From NCBI GenBank assembly GCA_019358875.1, contig JAHHIF010000010.1, positions 1 through 64,000 of the forward strand: 64,000 bases of DNA, written 5' to 3'. Shown here piece after piece: positions 9,652 through 19,295 of this stretch. Numbering within the stretch: the stretch's first letter is position 1; each line of letters begins with the position of its first letter. This DNA is from Symplocastrum torsivum CPER-KK1. GTDB taxonomy: Bacteria; Cyanobacteriota; Cyanobacteriia; Cyanobacteriales; Coleofasciculaceae. The translations under genes were made by a program, and so were the position numbers. The notes under the pieces were generated by a model. It searched no databases. It was not told the DNA's origin and saw only the letters and a list, made by a program, of their open reading frames with translations.

Positions 9652-12600
9652 ATGTCAGCAGCCAAAAACCCAACTTTGTCACCTATAAGAGTTGGCATCT
9701 TGCATTCTCTTAGCGGCACGATGTCCATTAGTGAAACGCCTCTAGTTGAGGCGGAACTCATGGCGATCACAGAAATTAATCAAGCTGGAGGAGTCCTCGG
9801 TAAGCTTATTGAGCCTGTCATTGAAGATGGTGCTTCTAATCCCGCTTACTTTGAAAGCTTAGCGCGAAAACTCATCCAACACGAGTATGTTACTACCGTC
9901 TTCGGCTGCTGGACTTCTGCGAGTCGAAAAGCTGTCTTACCAGTCTTTGAAGCGTTGAATGCTCAACTCTGGTACCCTCTACAGTACGAAGGACTAGAGT
10001 GTTCCAAAAATATTTTCTATACTGGCTCTTGTCCCAATCAACAAGTTGAGCCAGCCGTTAACTGGCTGCTGCAAAACAAAGGCAGCAGATTTTATCTTCT
10101 AGGAACTGATTATGTCTTCCCACGTACTGCCAACAAAATCATCAAAGCTCAACTCAAACAGCAAGATGGCACAGTAGTTGGTGAGGAGTACGTTCCTCTA
10201 GAGTGCCAAGACTTTCGAGAGATTATTCTCACAATCCAGCAAGCTAAACCGGATGTTGTTTTCAATACCCTCAACGGCGACAGCAACCTCGCTTTTTATC
10301 GCCAATATCAAGAGGCAGGAATTACAGCCCAAGAGATTCCTATCTTAGCTGTCAGTGTTGCTGAAGTAGAACTCCAGAAGATTGGGGAAGCGGCTGTTGG
10401 TCACTACGCCAGTTGGAGCTATTTTCAGAGTTTAGACACCCCCAACAATCGGCAATTTGTTAAGAATTTTCAAGCGAGATATGGATGCGATCGCGTAACC
10501 TCTGACCCAATCGAGTCGGCTTACACTCAGGTTTATCTGTGGAAGCAAGCCGTGGAACTTGCCTCATCTTTTGAGGTGGAGCGAGTGCGTCTAGCGGCTT
10601 ATGGGCAAAGCTTTGAGGCTCCTGGCGGATTTGTCCGCGTCGAACCCAATCACCATGTGGGGAAAGCAAGCAGAATTGGGAAAATATTACCGACAGGACA
10701 ATTTGAAATTGTTGGAGGAAGCGATTGTCCGATTAAACCACTGCCTTGGTTAGGTGTTGAAGAGTTGAACTTCAAGACCGCTAATGTAGTAATTGAAATG
10801 CTATCCGAAGTCAGCCAAGAGGTTCATAAAACTTGGCTGTTGGAGCAAAAGTCTCGTGAATTGGAAGCGGCGAGGGTAGAGTTACAGCGTGAAATTACCC
10901 AACGCCAGCGAGTCGAGGCAGTACTGCGTGACTCGGAAGCAGAACTCCATGCCTTGTTCGCCACAATTACGGATGTTGTCATCGTCCTTGATGCTCAAGG
11001 GCGCTATCTCAAAATTGCACCGACGAATCTCTCACTTTTATACAAACCTGCTGATCAACTGATTGGGAAGACAGTACACGAACTTTTTGAGCGATCGCAA
11101 GCGGATACCTTTCTTCGCTGCATCCAACAAGCTCTCTTCACTCGGCAGACTGTTAATGTTGAGTACAGCCGTCCTGCAATTGGGAAACAAGAAGTTTGGT
11201 TAACGGCTAGTATTTCACCAATTTCAGACGATACAGTTCTCTGGATGGCGCGTGATATCACCGCTCGCAAGCGGGTAGAAGAAGCCTTACGGGAGAGCGA
11301 GGCGCGATTTCGGGCAGCGGCTGAGGGTAGTCTTGATGCCTTTTTCATCTTCCAGAGTTTACGAGACGAGGTAGGGCACATTATCGACTTTACCTTCGCT
11401 GACCTCAACGCCAACGGCGAACAGATGATTTCGATGACCAAAGAACAGGTGCTTGGTAAGCGAATGTATGAACTTCTGCCCTTCAATCGCACCTCTGGCT
11501 TGTTGGAGAAATATATCAAGGTTGTTGAAACGGGAATTGTCTTAGAAGAAGAGTTTCCGGTTTCAACACCACAAGTGCAAGCCTCCTGGCTTCACCATCA
11601 AGTTGTCCCCTTAAGCGATGGCATAGCGATTACGTTAAGAGACATTAGTGAACGAAAACGAGCAGAAGAAGCGCTTAAGGAAAGCGAAGAACGCTATCGG
11701 GCTGTTGTTGAGCAGAGTGCAGAAGGCTTGTATCTCATTGATGCCGTCACCAAGCGTGTTCTGGAAGCCAATTCTACCTACCTCAATTTACTCGGTTATA
11801 CTGCTGAGGAAATTCTGGAGCTGACTCTTTACGATCTTGTGCCTATTGATCGAGACGTTCTAGAGGTAAGAATTTCGCAGATTTTAAGGGAAAAACATCT
11901 TTATCTAAGCGAAACGCAGCACTGCCGCAAAGATGGCTCTCTTGTTGATGTTTCTGCCAGTGTTAGCCTAATCTCCTACAGGAGTCGGAAGGTTTTCTGC
12001 GTCGTCGTGCATGATATTACCCAGCTTAAGCAAGCTGCCGCCGCGTTGCAGGAGAGTGAAGCAAGGCTCAGATTAGCCCTGGAAGCTGCCCAGATGGGGA
12101 CATGGGACTGGAATATCATGACCAATGAGGTCGTCTATTCTGACCAACTCGGACCCGTATTTGGTTTGCCTCTGGGTATGTATCATCCTACCTATGAAGC
12201 CTTTCTGGATTCTGTCTATCCAGAAGATCGTGAGTATGTGGCTCAATCGGTGGCTTGTGCGCTTACAGAAGGAAGAGATTACGCGATCGAATTTCGGGTA
12301 ATTTGGCCAGACGGAACCCTAAATTGGGTAGGACACAAAGGTCAGGTTTACTGCGACCCTACTAGTAAGCCAATACGCATGGTTGGTGTGGCGATGAACA
12401 TTACCGAGCGTAAGCTAGCAACCGAGGCTCTACGGCAAAGCGAGGAAAGGATGCGGGCACTTTTGGATGCCATGCCTGATCGGATGTTTCGCCATCGGGT
12501 GGATGGCACCTATTTAGACATCAAGGCACAAGCAGATGACTTGCTGGTTCCACCCGAAATGTTGATTGGGAAGAATTTGCGTGATGTGCCGATGCAGGAG

Positions 12601-13821
12601 GAGGTAAGAGAGCAGTTGCTTAGCCTAGTTCGGGTAGCTGTCGAAACGGGTGAGCTACAAACCTATGAACATGAACTAGAAAAGGCTGATGGGGTTCATA
12701 GTTTTGAGGCACGGATTGTCAAGAGCGGTGTTGATGAAGCCGTCTGCATTGTGCGCGATATCACTGAGCGTAAGCAGGCGCTTGATGCTCTGCGGCAAGC
12801 TGAGGAACGGTATCACAGCATTTTTGAGAATTCTGATCAGGGGCTATTTCAAGTAACACCGGATGGGCGTTATCTCAGTGCGAATCCAGCACTAGCCAGA
12901 ATTTACGGCTACAAGTCTCCTGAAGACTTGATTGCCAATTCGACGGCTATCAGTGAGCAAATTTACGTTGACTCCCAACGCCGAGGGGAGTTTTGGGCGC
13001 TAATGGACGCACAGGATCGGGTATCAAATTTTGAGTTACAAATTTTCCGTCAAGATGGCAGTATTATCTGGATTTCGGAAAATAGCCACGCTGTTCGTGA
13101 TGCTGATGGGGAACTACTCTACTACGAAGGCAGTATTGTTGATGTGACGGTGCGTAAGGTTTGGGAAGAAGCACTCCGCTATCAACAAGCCTGTGCTGAA
13201 GAACTGCTGTTGAATATTTTACCGGAGCCGATCGCGCAGCGGCTGAAATTGGCGGAAAGTACGATCGCGGATAGTTTTGCTTCAGTGACGGTTTTGTTTG
13301 CTGACTTGGTTAACTTTACAGAAATTTCTGCTCAGATTCCTCCCAGAGAATTAGTAGTTTTACTCAACCGGATATTCTCTGAGTTCGATCAACTCAGCGA
13401 AAAGCACGGTTTGGAGAAGATTAAGACGATTGGCGATGCCTATATGGTAGTGGGTGGTTTGCCCAAACCTAGAGCTGACCATGCAGAAGCGATCGCAGAA
13501 ATGGCACTGGATATGCAACAGGCAATCAGTCACTTCAAACGCGACAACGATGAACCGTTCCGCCTCCGCATGGGTATCAATACGGGGCCTGTAGTAGCAG
13601 GTGTGATTGGTACAAAAAAGTTCACCTATGACTTATGGGGCGATACAGTGAATGTTGCTAGTCGCATGGAATCCCAAGGTATGCCAGGAGGAATTCAAGT
13701 CACGACGACAACGTATGAGCAGTTACGCGATAAGTATGTTTTTGAAGAGCGAGGTACTACCCTGGTTAAGGGTAAGGGAGAAATGCTTACTTACTGGCTG
13801 ATTGGGCGAAAAGGTAGTTAG
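9652..13821 (+). CDS. Adenylate cyclase with cytoplasmic UrtA-like sensor and about six PAS domains
   Basis: Predicted ATP-to-cAMP signalling enzyme. Residues about 11-375 are strikingly like UrtA/FmdD-type urea or short-chain amide binding proteins: GILHSLSGTMSISE, FGCWTSASRKAVLPVFE, GTDYVFPRTAN, NTLNGDSN. There is no signal peptide or membrane segment, so this sensor should be cytoplasmic, as in AmiC. A coiled linker (about 390-425) leads to PAS modules beginning near 424, 544, 674, 798, 925 and 1045. A class III cyclase domain fills about 1210-1385. Metal-binding Asp1218 (LFADLVNFT) and Asp1262 (IGDAYM), adenine-selecting Lys1258 and Asp1327, and transition-state Asn1334 and Arg1338 are all present, so an active adenylate (not guanylate) cyclase is expected. 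Monocistronic; no NtcA site seen directly upstream. Confidence 0.93.
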   Translation: MSAAKNPTLSPIRVGILHSLSGTMSISETPLVEAELMAITEINQAGGVLGKLIEPVIEDGASNPAYFESLARKLIQHEYVTTVFGCWTSASRKAVLPVFEALNAQLWYPLQYEGLECSKNIFYTGSCPNQQVEPAVNWLLQNKGSRFYLLGTDYVFPRTANKIIKAQLKQQDGTVVGEEYVPLECQDFREIILTIQQAKPDVVFNTLNGDSNLAFYRQYQEAGITAQEIPILAVSVAEVELQKIGEAAVGHYASWSYFQSLDTPNNRQFVKNFQARYGCDRVTSDPIESAYTQVYLWKQAVELASSFEVERVRLAAYGQSFEAPGGFVRVEPNHHVGKASRIGKILPTGQFEIVGGSDCPIKPLPWLGVEELNFKTANVVIEMLSEVSQEVHKTWLLEQKSRELEAARVELQREITQRQRVEAVLRDSEAELHALFATITDVVIVLDAQGRYLKIAPTNLSLLYKPADQLIGKTVHELFERSQADTFLRCIQQALFTRQTVNVEYSRPAIGKQEVWLTASISPISDDTVLWMARDITARKRVEEALRESEARFRAAAEGSLDAFFIFQSLRDEVGHIIDFTFADLNANGEQMISMTKEQVLGKRMYELLPFNRTSGLLEKYIKVVETGIVLEEEFPVSTPQVQASWLHHQVVPLSDGIAITLRDISERKRAEEALKESEERYRAVVEQSAEGLYLIDAVTKRVLEANSTYLNLLGYTAEEILELTLYDLVPIDRDVLEVRISQILREKHLYLSETQHCRKDGSLVDVSASVSLISYRSRKVFCVVVHDITQLKQAAAALQESEARLRLALEAAQMGTWDWNIMTNEVVYSDQLGPVFGLPLGMYHPTYEAFLDSVYPEDREYVAQSVACALTEGRDYAIEFRVIWPDGTLNWVGHKGQVYCDPTSKPIRMVGVAMNITERKLATEALRQSEERMRALLDAMPDRMFRHRVDGTYLDIKAQADDLLVPPEMLIGKNLRDVPMQEEVREQLLSLVRVAVETGELQTYEHELEKADGVHSFEARIVKSGVDEAVCIVRDITERKQALDALRQAEERYHSIFENSDQGLFQVTPDGRYLSANPALARIYGYKSPEDLIANSTAISEQIYVDSQRRGEFWALMDAQDRVSNFELQIFRQDGSIIWISENSHAVRDADGELLYYEGSIVDVTVRKVWEEALRYQQACAEELLLNILPEPIAQRLKLAESTIADSFASVTVLFADLVNFTEISAQIPPRELVVLLNRIFSEFDQLSEKHGLEKIKTIGDAYMVVGGLPKPRADHAEAIAEMALDMQQAISHFKRDNDEPFRLRMGINTGPVVAGVIGTKKFTYDLWGDTVNVASRMESQGMPGGIQVTTTTYEQLRDKYVFEERGTTLVKGKGEMLTYWLIGRKGS

Positions 13822-14040
13822 TTGTTGGTTGTTGGTCGTTCTTAAGGCATTAGAGAAGGCGATCGCGTATTTGGATCGGTCAACTTTCACATTAGAACGT
13901 AATAAGGCAATAAACATTGCTATATTCTAAAAAAACAATTTAAGCCTTATGTTGGTGCTTATTAACACGAAAAACACAATAAGATTTTTTCCTGTGTCAA
14001 GTGTTAATTCGCGCTACTTAAGGGATCAAGATTATTCCAG

Positions 14041-14358
14041 ATGCAAAAAGAGCAAATCAGGATCGATTTCGGACAAATTGAACTATCAGACTTGGAAACC
14101 GAAGAGGATTTTCGCAAAGAAGCTCAAAGATTGCTGCCAGAAGCTCTCGTTCAGATAGGCGAAGCGATGGGTGAACAGACATGGATTGCCTTACAAGAAA
14201 AAGTAAAAGGCTCACGCTCGAAAGGAACCACCTCGTCTAACGAGAAGCGCAAGTTTGTCAAAGAAGCGGGGAAAAATTATCAAAGAGGGGCAACTGCTAG
14301 AGACAGAAAAGAAATCGAGGACTATATCGTGGAGCAACTGCGTAGTCATCAAGAGTAA
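14041..14358 (+). CDS. Conserved-looking hypothetical protein
   Basis: A 105-residue, strongly charged and probably helical protein, acidic in its first half and Lys/Arg-rich after residue 65. I recognise no family. A larger-sounding frame starting at 13949 overlaps its first part, but its composition is not protein-like. An 8-bp inverted repeat (14410-14433) lies about 50 bases past the stop. No functional clue from neighbours. Confidence 0.55.
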   Translation: MQKEQIRIDFGQIELSDLETEEDFRKEAQRLLPEALVQIGEAMGEQTWIALQEKVKGSRSKGTTSSNEKRKFVKEAGKNYQRGATARDRKEIEDYIVEQLRSHQE

Positions 14359-14409
14359 GCGGCAGCGCCATTTAAGTTGCTTGCTTGATTGCAATCCCTT
14401 CTTTGTTAG

Positions 14410-14433
14410 CCGTTGACGGTTGTCAGTCAACGG
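14410..14433. repeat. 8-bp inverted repeat
   Basis: CCGTTGAC and GTCAACGG separated by 8 bases, downstream of the 14041-14358 gene. It could serve as a weak terminator, though no T tract follows directly, or be a dispersed palindromic repeat. Confidence 0.4.
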
Positions 14434-14492
14434 TTAACAGTGACAAAAAGCAAGGCTTGTTCAATATAAAATTTACAATGCATATCAGCTTA

Positions 14493-14750
14493 TTAAAAAA
14501 TTATCCTAACTGGGCACGGCTCGTAAAGGGTTTCTCCATTGCCTTTAATTTCGACAGTTTGGATAACTTTTAGCCGAGACGCAATTCGGTATAAATCAGA
14601 AGCAAACTGTTGGTGCAAAGCTTTTGCATCATCGGGTATGGGGCAATCAATAATCAAATTCCCCTTGTCCACCACAACTGTAGAGAATCTGATAAGTTGC
14701 CGATAACCGCGTCTACCATCGCCGAGAAGTCTTAGCTTAATTGAATTCAT
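14493..14750 (-). CDS. Small hypothetical protein
   Basis: 85 residues, mixed alpha/beta composition, starting with MNSIKLRLLGDGRRGYRQL. No family recognised. It follows the 14792-15100 gene on the same strand with a 41-base gap, so the two probably form an operon. Composition and operon-like spacing support it being real. Confidence 0.55.
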   Translation of the reverse strand: MNSIKLRLLGDGRRGYRQLIRFSTVVVDKGNLIIDCPIPDDAKALHQQFASDLYRIASRLKVIQTVEIKGNGETLYEPCPVRIIF

Positions 14751-14791
14751 GAGTACTCTTTTTCTTTACCTACACTCTCGGATTTCCTAAG

Positions 14792-15100
14792 TTATTGAAT
14801 ATAACTCAGAATTAACTGCTTTACTCTTTCGAGCGGCGTATCTATATCTAAAACTACTGGTTTTTCTTGCCCAGCTATATTGAACAAAATCAGTTCTTCC
14901 CCAAACTCTATAGCTGAAACACTGCCTTTGGTTGTTGAAAATACAGTCGCGTTCATAGCAGGGCTATGTAACTCAGCTTGAGATAAATTTAAACGAGAAG
15001 TATTTTCAGGAATAACGTCTAGTACAGTTGCCACTTCTATAGGGTGAACTGCTGTATTGATATTAGAGTCAGAAAATGAACGTAAAAGAGAGTCGAGCAT
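14792..15100 (-). CDS. Small hypothetical protein
   Basis: 102 residues, no signal peptide or membrane segment. Hydrophobic beta-like stretches are followed by a C-terminal helix (PLERVKQLILSYI). No family recognised. It is the middle of three minus-strand small ORFs (15132-15215, this one, 14493-14750) lying head to tail with 31- and 41-base gaps. Function unknown. Confidence 0.55.
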   Translation of the reverse strand: MLDSLLRSFSDSNINTAVHPIEVATVLDVIPENTSRLNLSQAELHSPAMNATVFSTTKGSVSAIEFGEELILFNIAGQEKPVVLDIDTPLERVKQLILSYIQ

Positions 15101-15131
15101 AAGTTCCTCAAGATGATTTACCGCATTAAAA

Positions 15132-15215
15132 TCAGGTCAAAAAGAGCAGACACTCAGAAAGCGCCCAACCCAGTAACGATAGAACCAAAAAGCAGAAAGT
15201 GATGTACTCGCTCAT
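15132..15215 (-). CDS. Possible 27-residue single-pass membrane peptide
   Basis: Short minus-strand frame with ATG at 15215, TGA at 15132 and a GAGG ribosome-binding motif about 6 bases upstream of the ATG. The product starts MSEYITFC and is then almost entirely hydrophobic (LVLSLLGWALSECLLFL), long enough for one transmembrane helix. It lies immediately upstream of two small unknown genes on the same strand. Small membrane peptides are plausible here, but a frame this short can arise by chance. Confidence 0.4.
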   Translation of the reverse strand: MSEYITFCFLVLSLLGWALSECLLFLT

Positions 15216-15555
15216 ATTAATACCTCAATGACTCCTAAATGCTCTAAGCTCTTAGTAGGTCACGATTAGAAATAGTTTATTTTCTTATCTTTAAAGATAA
15301 GAAACTCTATCAATTTGAACTTCTACCAAAAGTAAAAAATGTTAGAGCGATCGCTTATAACAAAGTAAGACGAGGGTTAGACAAATAAGATTCTGGCAGA
15401 AAATCTTGTATGTCTTGAGAAGGGGATTCGTGCTAAGCGAGGTTGTCTAGATGAACACAGATTAGGGAGAAACGACAATCTTTCTCTTTGGGTTCGGTAT
15501 CGGCAGTCGTGTTGAAATAATCAATGAGCAAGGAGATAACTGAATTGTGGATTTA
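15216..15555. other. Intergenic region, AT-rich
   Basis: 340 bases between the small-ORF cluster and the M28 peptidase stop. It should carry the promoter of the minus-strand small ORFs. A short palindrome (TTATCTTTAAAGATAA) occurs near 15283-15298. No coding signal recognised. Confidence 0.45.
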
Positions 15556-16647
15556 CTACTCTGGTTGGCTCAATCCTGATAGATCCGCGATCGCATATTC
15601 CAAACCTGCCACTACCCGTGCGAGGCTTTCGTAGTTAACTTTGTCGGGGGTATCATTTGCGGTGTGATAGTAGGGATAACGAAAAGGTGCGGTGTCCGTC
15701 ACCATTATTCCGAGATAACCCTGCTGCCAGAATGACCACTGATCAGACCAACTTACACCAGTAATTTCGTTTGGCAGTGCAGTCCCTTCAGACGGGAATT
15801 TGGTATGACGACGGAAAGACGCGATCGCATCTGTTACCAGTGACTCGGAAGCGACATTGCCGACGAAGCTGATGAAATTCCCCTGGAGCGGGTAGATGGA
15901 GGATAGCTCAGGTAAAGGATATTTTTGGCTACCAATTTTGTCAGAATAGTACCCGATCGTTTCCAGACTGAGCATGGCAACGACGTTTTCAGAGCGCTGT
16001 TTGCATCGAGACGCATAAACCAGACTCCCCATCCCTTCTGAGAAGAAAAAAGGCGGCTCCTCATTAACAAACTCAACAAACCGTAAGGTTCTTTGAGGCT
16101 TTTTCCCAGCAAATAGACGCGCTAGTTCTAAAGTGGCAGCAGCGCCAGTGCCGTTGTCATTTGCACCAGGACTACCAGATACTGAGTCGTAGTGTCCGCC
16201 GACGATAACAATCTCGTCAGCTCGTTGAGTACCGGGGATTTCGACTTCAAGATTGTAGTAGGTCTGGTTGTCAATGGTGTATCCTTGCCTCTGGACTTTA
16301 TACCCAGCTTGAGCGAATGAAGCGTCTAGGAAATCAGCCGCCGCCATTAGTTCCTTGTAGTGTAGGAAGTTCCGTTCCCCAATTTCACTCCCCAGCTTTT
16401 CTACATCCCGTTGAAGGGAATCCCTGAGCGCCACTTCTTTTTGGGTTAAGGGTGGTAACTCTCCTCGATAGCTTTCCCCAGGCATCTGAATCATACTTAA
16501 CGAACCCCAGCTAAAGAGAATACCCAGGATGAGGAGGAGTCCCGCCAACAGGAGCAAGGCGGCTCGAAAAGGTCGTTGCACACCCAAAGGACGATTTTCG
16601 TTGGTGTCCCGCTCATCCACAACTTTATCTTTTTGATCAGGACTCAC
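15556..16647 (-). CDS. Membrane-anchored M28-family aminopeptidase
   Basis: A 363-residue zinc metallopeptidase of the M28 type (aminopeptidase Y/IAP-like). A single N-terminal transmembrane anchor lies at about 26-50 (AALLLLAGLLLILGILF), so the catalytic domain should face the periplasm. Metal-binding signatures are VGGHYDSV (His), GANDNGTGAA (bridging Asp) and EFVNEEPP (catalytic and metal Glu). A downstream Asp and His fit SLETIGYYSD and PYYHTANDTPD. Start is GTG at 16647; no strong Shine-Dalgarno seen. Likely role is peptide turnover outside the cytoplasm; the true substrate is unknown. Confidence 0.9.
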   Translation of the reverse strand: MSPDQKDKVVDERDTNENRPLGVQRPFRAALLLLAGLLLILGILFSWGSLSMIQMPGESYRGELPPLTQKEVALRDSLQRDVEKLGSEIGERNFLHYKELMAAADFLDASFAQAGYKVQRQGYTIDNQTYYNLEVEIPGTQRADEIVIVGGHYDSVSGSPGANDNGTGAAATLELARLFAGKKPQRTLRFVEFVNEEPPFFFSEGMGSLVYASRCKQRSENVVAMLSLETIGYYSDKIGSQKYPLPELSSIYPLQGNFISFVGNVASESLVTDAIASFRRHTKFPSEGTALPNEITGVSWSDQWSFWQQGYLGIMVTDTAPFRYPYYHTANDTPDKVNYESLARVVAGLEYAIADLSGLSQPE

Positions 16648-16857
16648 AAGAGAGGATATTCAGGTATTTCAGTAGCTTAAAAAGTTTGTCTGACAGAAAC
16701 CTGGCTCTATGGTGGGATATCGGCTAGTCGGCATTTAAGTTGCACATAGCTTTAATAGCAGTGAGGGCTTTAGTAAGTCTAGGTTGCCTAGAGGCATTGG
16801 AAATGGTTAAAAATATTGGGTGCATTGCATAGTAGTTAATGTTGATTAACAAACGTT

Positions 16858-17214
16858 ATGTCTATTCAAGTTTACGGAATACCAAATTGCACCACTTGCA
16901 AGAAGGCTCTCAACTGGCTCGAAGAGAAGGGTGTTGAGTACGACTTTATTAATACAAAGGAAAATCCACCAACCCGTGAAACGATCCAAAGTTGGGTGGA
17001 TACTCTAGGTGCTAAGCCGATGCGGAACACTTCAGGTCAATCCTACCGGGCGCTAGGTGACGAGAAGCAGACTTGGGCTTCCCAGCAGTGGATTGAGGCG
17101 TTTGCCAAGGATGCGATGCTTCTCAAGCGACCGCTTTTCGTGAAGGATGGAGCAGCCGTGCTGGTAGGATTCAGAGATAAAGAGGATGTGATACGGGAAA
17201 AGTTAGGGTTATAG
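16858..17214 (+). CDS. ArsC/Spx-family thioredoxin-fold protein
   Basis: 118 residues with the thioredoxin-like ArsC fold. C11-T-T-C14 (YGIPNCTTCKKAL) is the CxxC pair found in Spx/MgsR-like members, and the conserved Arg lies in LLKRPLFVKDG. Arsenate reductases of the E. coli ArsC type usually have a single Cys in this position, so a Spx/YffB-type redox role is more likely than arsenate reduction. There is no ars operon nearby. ATG at 16858. Confidence 0.85.
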   Translation: MSIQVYGIPNCTTCKKALNWLEEKGVEYDFINTKENPPTRETIQSWVDTLGAKPMRNTSGQSYRALGDEKQTWASQQWIEAFAKDAMLLKRPLFVKDGAAVLVGFRDKEDVIREKLGL

Positions 17215-17316
17215 ATGCCTGTAGTATACATCTCCGAAATATAAACCCTCGTGAGAGAATAGCAAAAGCAAGAGCAAGAGCAAATACTCTGTGTAAGGCT
17301 TGTATTATTTCAGACT

Positions 17317-18857
17317 TTAGTTTTTGTAAGTACTGTTGCAGTAGGGGTGAGACAACTGAGCATTCTCTAAAGCTCCGGTCCCACCATCCTGTTTTCGTAT
17401 TTTATGGTCGATTTGAATTGACTTTGTATGTAACAATCCACCACAAATTGAACAGCAAGGTGCAGTCTTTACTGCCTCTCTAATAAAAGCAGCACTCTTG
17501 GTATCTTTGGAAAACGAAGAAGATTGGATTTCTGCTTGTTCAACTGACAAAACTAAATAGGAAAATTTCTTTTGTAAAACTACGTTTCTTAGTACATCTT
17601 CAGGAGAAACACCTTTATTCAACTCATCAAGAATCGCATCAAAATAATCAACAATAGGTACTATTGCCTTATTTGCCTGCCGTACCTTCCTAACAATTTG
17701 CTGGATAATATTGTCGGATTCCATCAATATTAACTCAAAGTTGGCACGATGTCTTGTAAAAATGTCTAGTTTACGTTTCTGGTCTAATCTTCTAGAGAAT
17801 TCAATAACCGCATGAAAACAACTTACTCGAAAATGACCGTTACTACTATATATGTAGACTATAGGATGAAGACCTAACGAAGAAGGATGAATATCATTTA
17901 CTCGCCTCAAGGCTTTACGGATGGATTTCAACAAACTAAGTGTTTTATCCCCATTCTCATCATCGACCTCTTTATCACTCTTAAAAAGGCTAACTAATTC
18001 ATAGATCATAGATAACGAGCTGGCTTCATGATCTTTCCCACCAAGAGGTAGATCAAGGCTTTTAATAGGGCTAGTTAATATCGGCTCGAAAATAAGTTTA
18101 TTAACCTCTTCTGCCTCTTTCTGAATATCATCAGCTATTTGGGGATTATAGGTTTTCCAATATTTATAGCCTTGACCTCCTCGACGAATAGCTCTTGAAC
18201 ATAATCCAGAAGGTTTTCTTCTAGATTTAAGGACTGCAATCTCAGTATCTTTGAGAGGAGTAGATTTTTGATTTATCTTGAAGAAAGAGTCTTCTGCTTT
18301 TCTCGAATCTCCATTAACCCACTGAAGATCGATAGCTCTCGTTCCAAGGTTTTTAACCTCTTTTTAACTTTGTCTTCCGCTAAATCAGGCTCAAACAAAG
18401 ACTCTTCATAATGCTTAAATGCTCCAATCTCTGTATTAATTAGCTCTCTAGCCTTCTTTGCATTATCAATTTGAATTTCAGGAATACTATTATCAAAAAA
18501 CTTTCTTGAAAGCTTACCGTCGCCATAGTCATCATTAACCCATGCTGCTAAAGCACTAATTCGATGAGCACCATCTATAACAAAGGTATAGCTATCTGCA
18601 TACTTCCAAAGAATAACTGCTGGAATCAAATCGCCATCAAGAAAGCTTGCGATTAAATCACATACTTTTTCAGTATCCCATTCACTTGTTTCTCTTTGAA
18701 AATCAGGCTTCCTTAAAGACGCAAAGAAAAAACCGGGGATTTTAAAGTCACTATAGCTTAAACTAGTTTTATGAGGTCCCTGGGAGATCTGCGATTCATC
18801 CTGAACATCAAAATCTTCTCTACTAATCAGAGCATCTAAAAATAAGTTTCTTGCCAT
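17317..18857 (-). pseudogene. Frameshifted ParB/DUF262-like plus HNH nuclease gene
   Basis: Two open frames on the minus strand form one gene. The first (18857 to 18273) has a ParB/DUF262-like core (FVIDGAHRISALAAWV). The second frame is open well upstream of its first ATG at 18009 and carries NLGTRAIDLQWVNGDSRKAE, then FFKINQKSTPL and the HNH part (CSICGG, then IQIDHKIRKQDGG). The frames meet at a run of five T (18361-18365 plus). Adding one base restores a continuous 513-codon frame (…DKVKK-EVKNLG…) with no stop. The span is a multiple of three plus two, as a one-base loss predicts. Either a true pseudogene or a homopolymer sequencing error. DUF262 plus HNH domains recall GmrSD-type DNA-defence nucleases; role inferred. 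Confidence 0.85.
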
Positions 18858-19079
18858 ACTTGCTTTCTAAATGGCTTAATCCTTGAAGCTAGCCTGCGCT
18901 AGATGTCATTAACTTACGCTATCTATTCAGCTATCGCAAAGTCAGTACTACACCGTTGTTATACGATACACTTACTCAGCAATTCCTTCACTCATTGTAT
19001 GATAACCGATGCCTTAAAACGAGAATCAAAGGCTCCCCGTTGATCTACTGTCAGCCAGCAACTGAGAATAACGGCTGCG

Positions 19080-19295
19080 TTAGACTTCGCGCTTCGATTT
19101 CTGAAACTCTAAAACCTTAGAGTATAAACTCGCCACTGATTCTTGTGCAAAAAGCTCATCCTTAAGTTTCAGGTAATTCCCTTTCCCCAGATTGGACGCT
19201 GCCCAGAATCGAGCAACCTGGGATGGTTCCATATTGGAAAAAAGGATCTGTAGTCCTTCTTGTAAAACTTGTTGCTCACTCTTGACTTGGATCAT
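19080..19295 (-). CDS. Small hypothetical protein
   Basis: 71 residues, helical, Gln/Lys/Glu-rich, no membrane segment. Reads MIQVKSEQQVLQEGLQILF at the N-terminus and ends in a basic tail. No family recognised. Its start overlaps the end of a 36-codon frame (19276-19386) on the same strand by 20 bases, suggestive of translational coupling. Confidence 0.5.
   Translation of the reverse strand: MIQVKSEQQVLQEGLQILFSNMEPSQVARFWAASNLGKGNYLKLKDELFAQESVASLYSKVLEFQKSKREV

Noticed and set aside
13949..14158. 69-codon frame before the 14041 hypothetical gene
   Set aside because: It overlaps the better frame at 14041-14358 and its residues are not protein-like.
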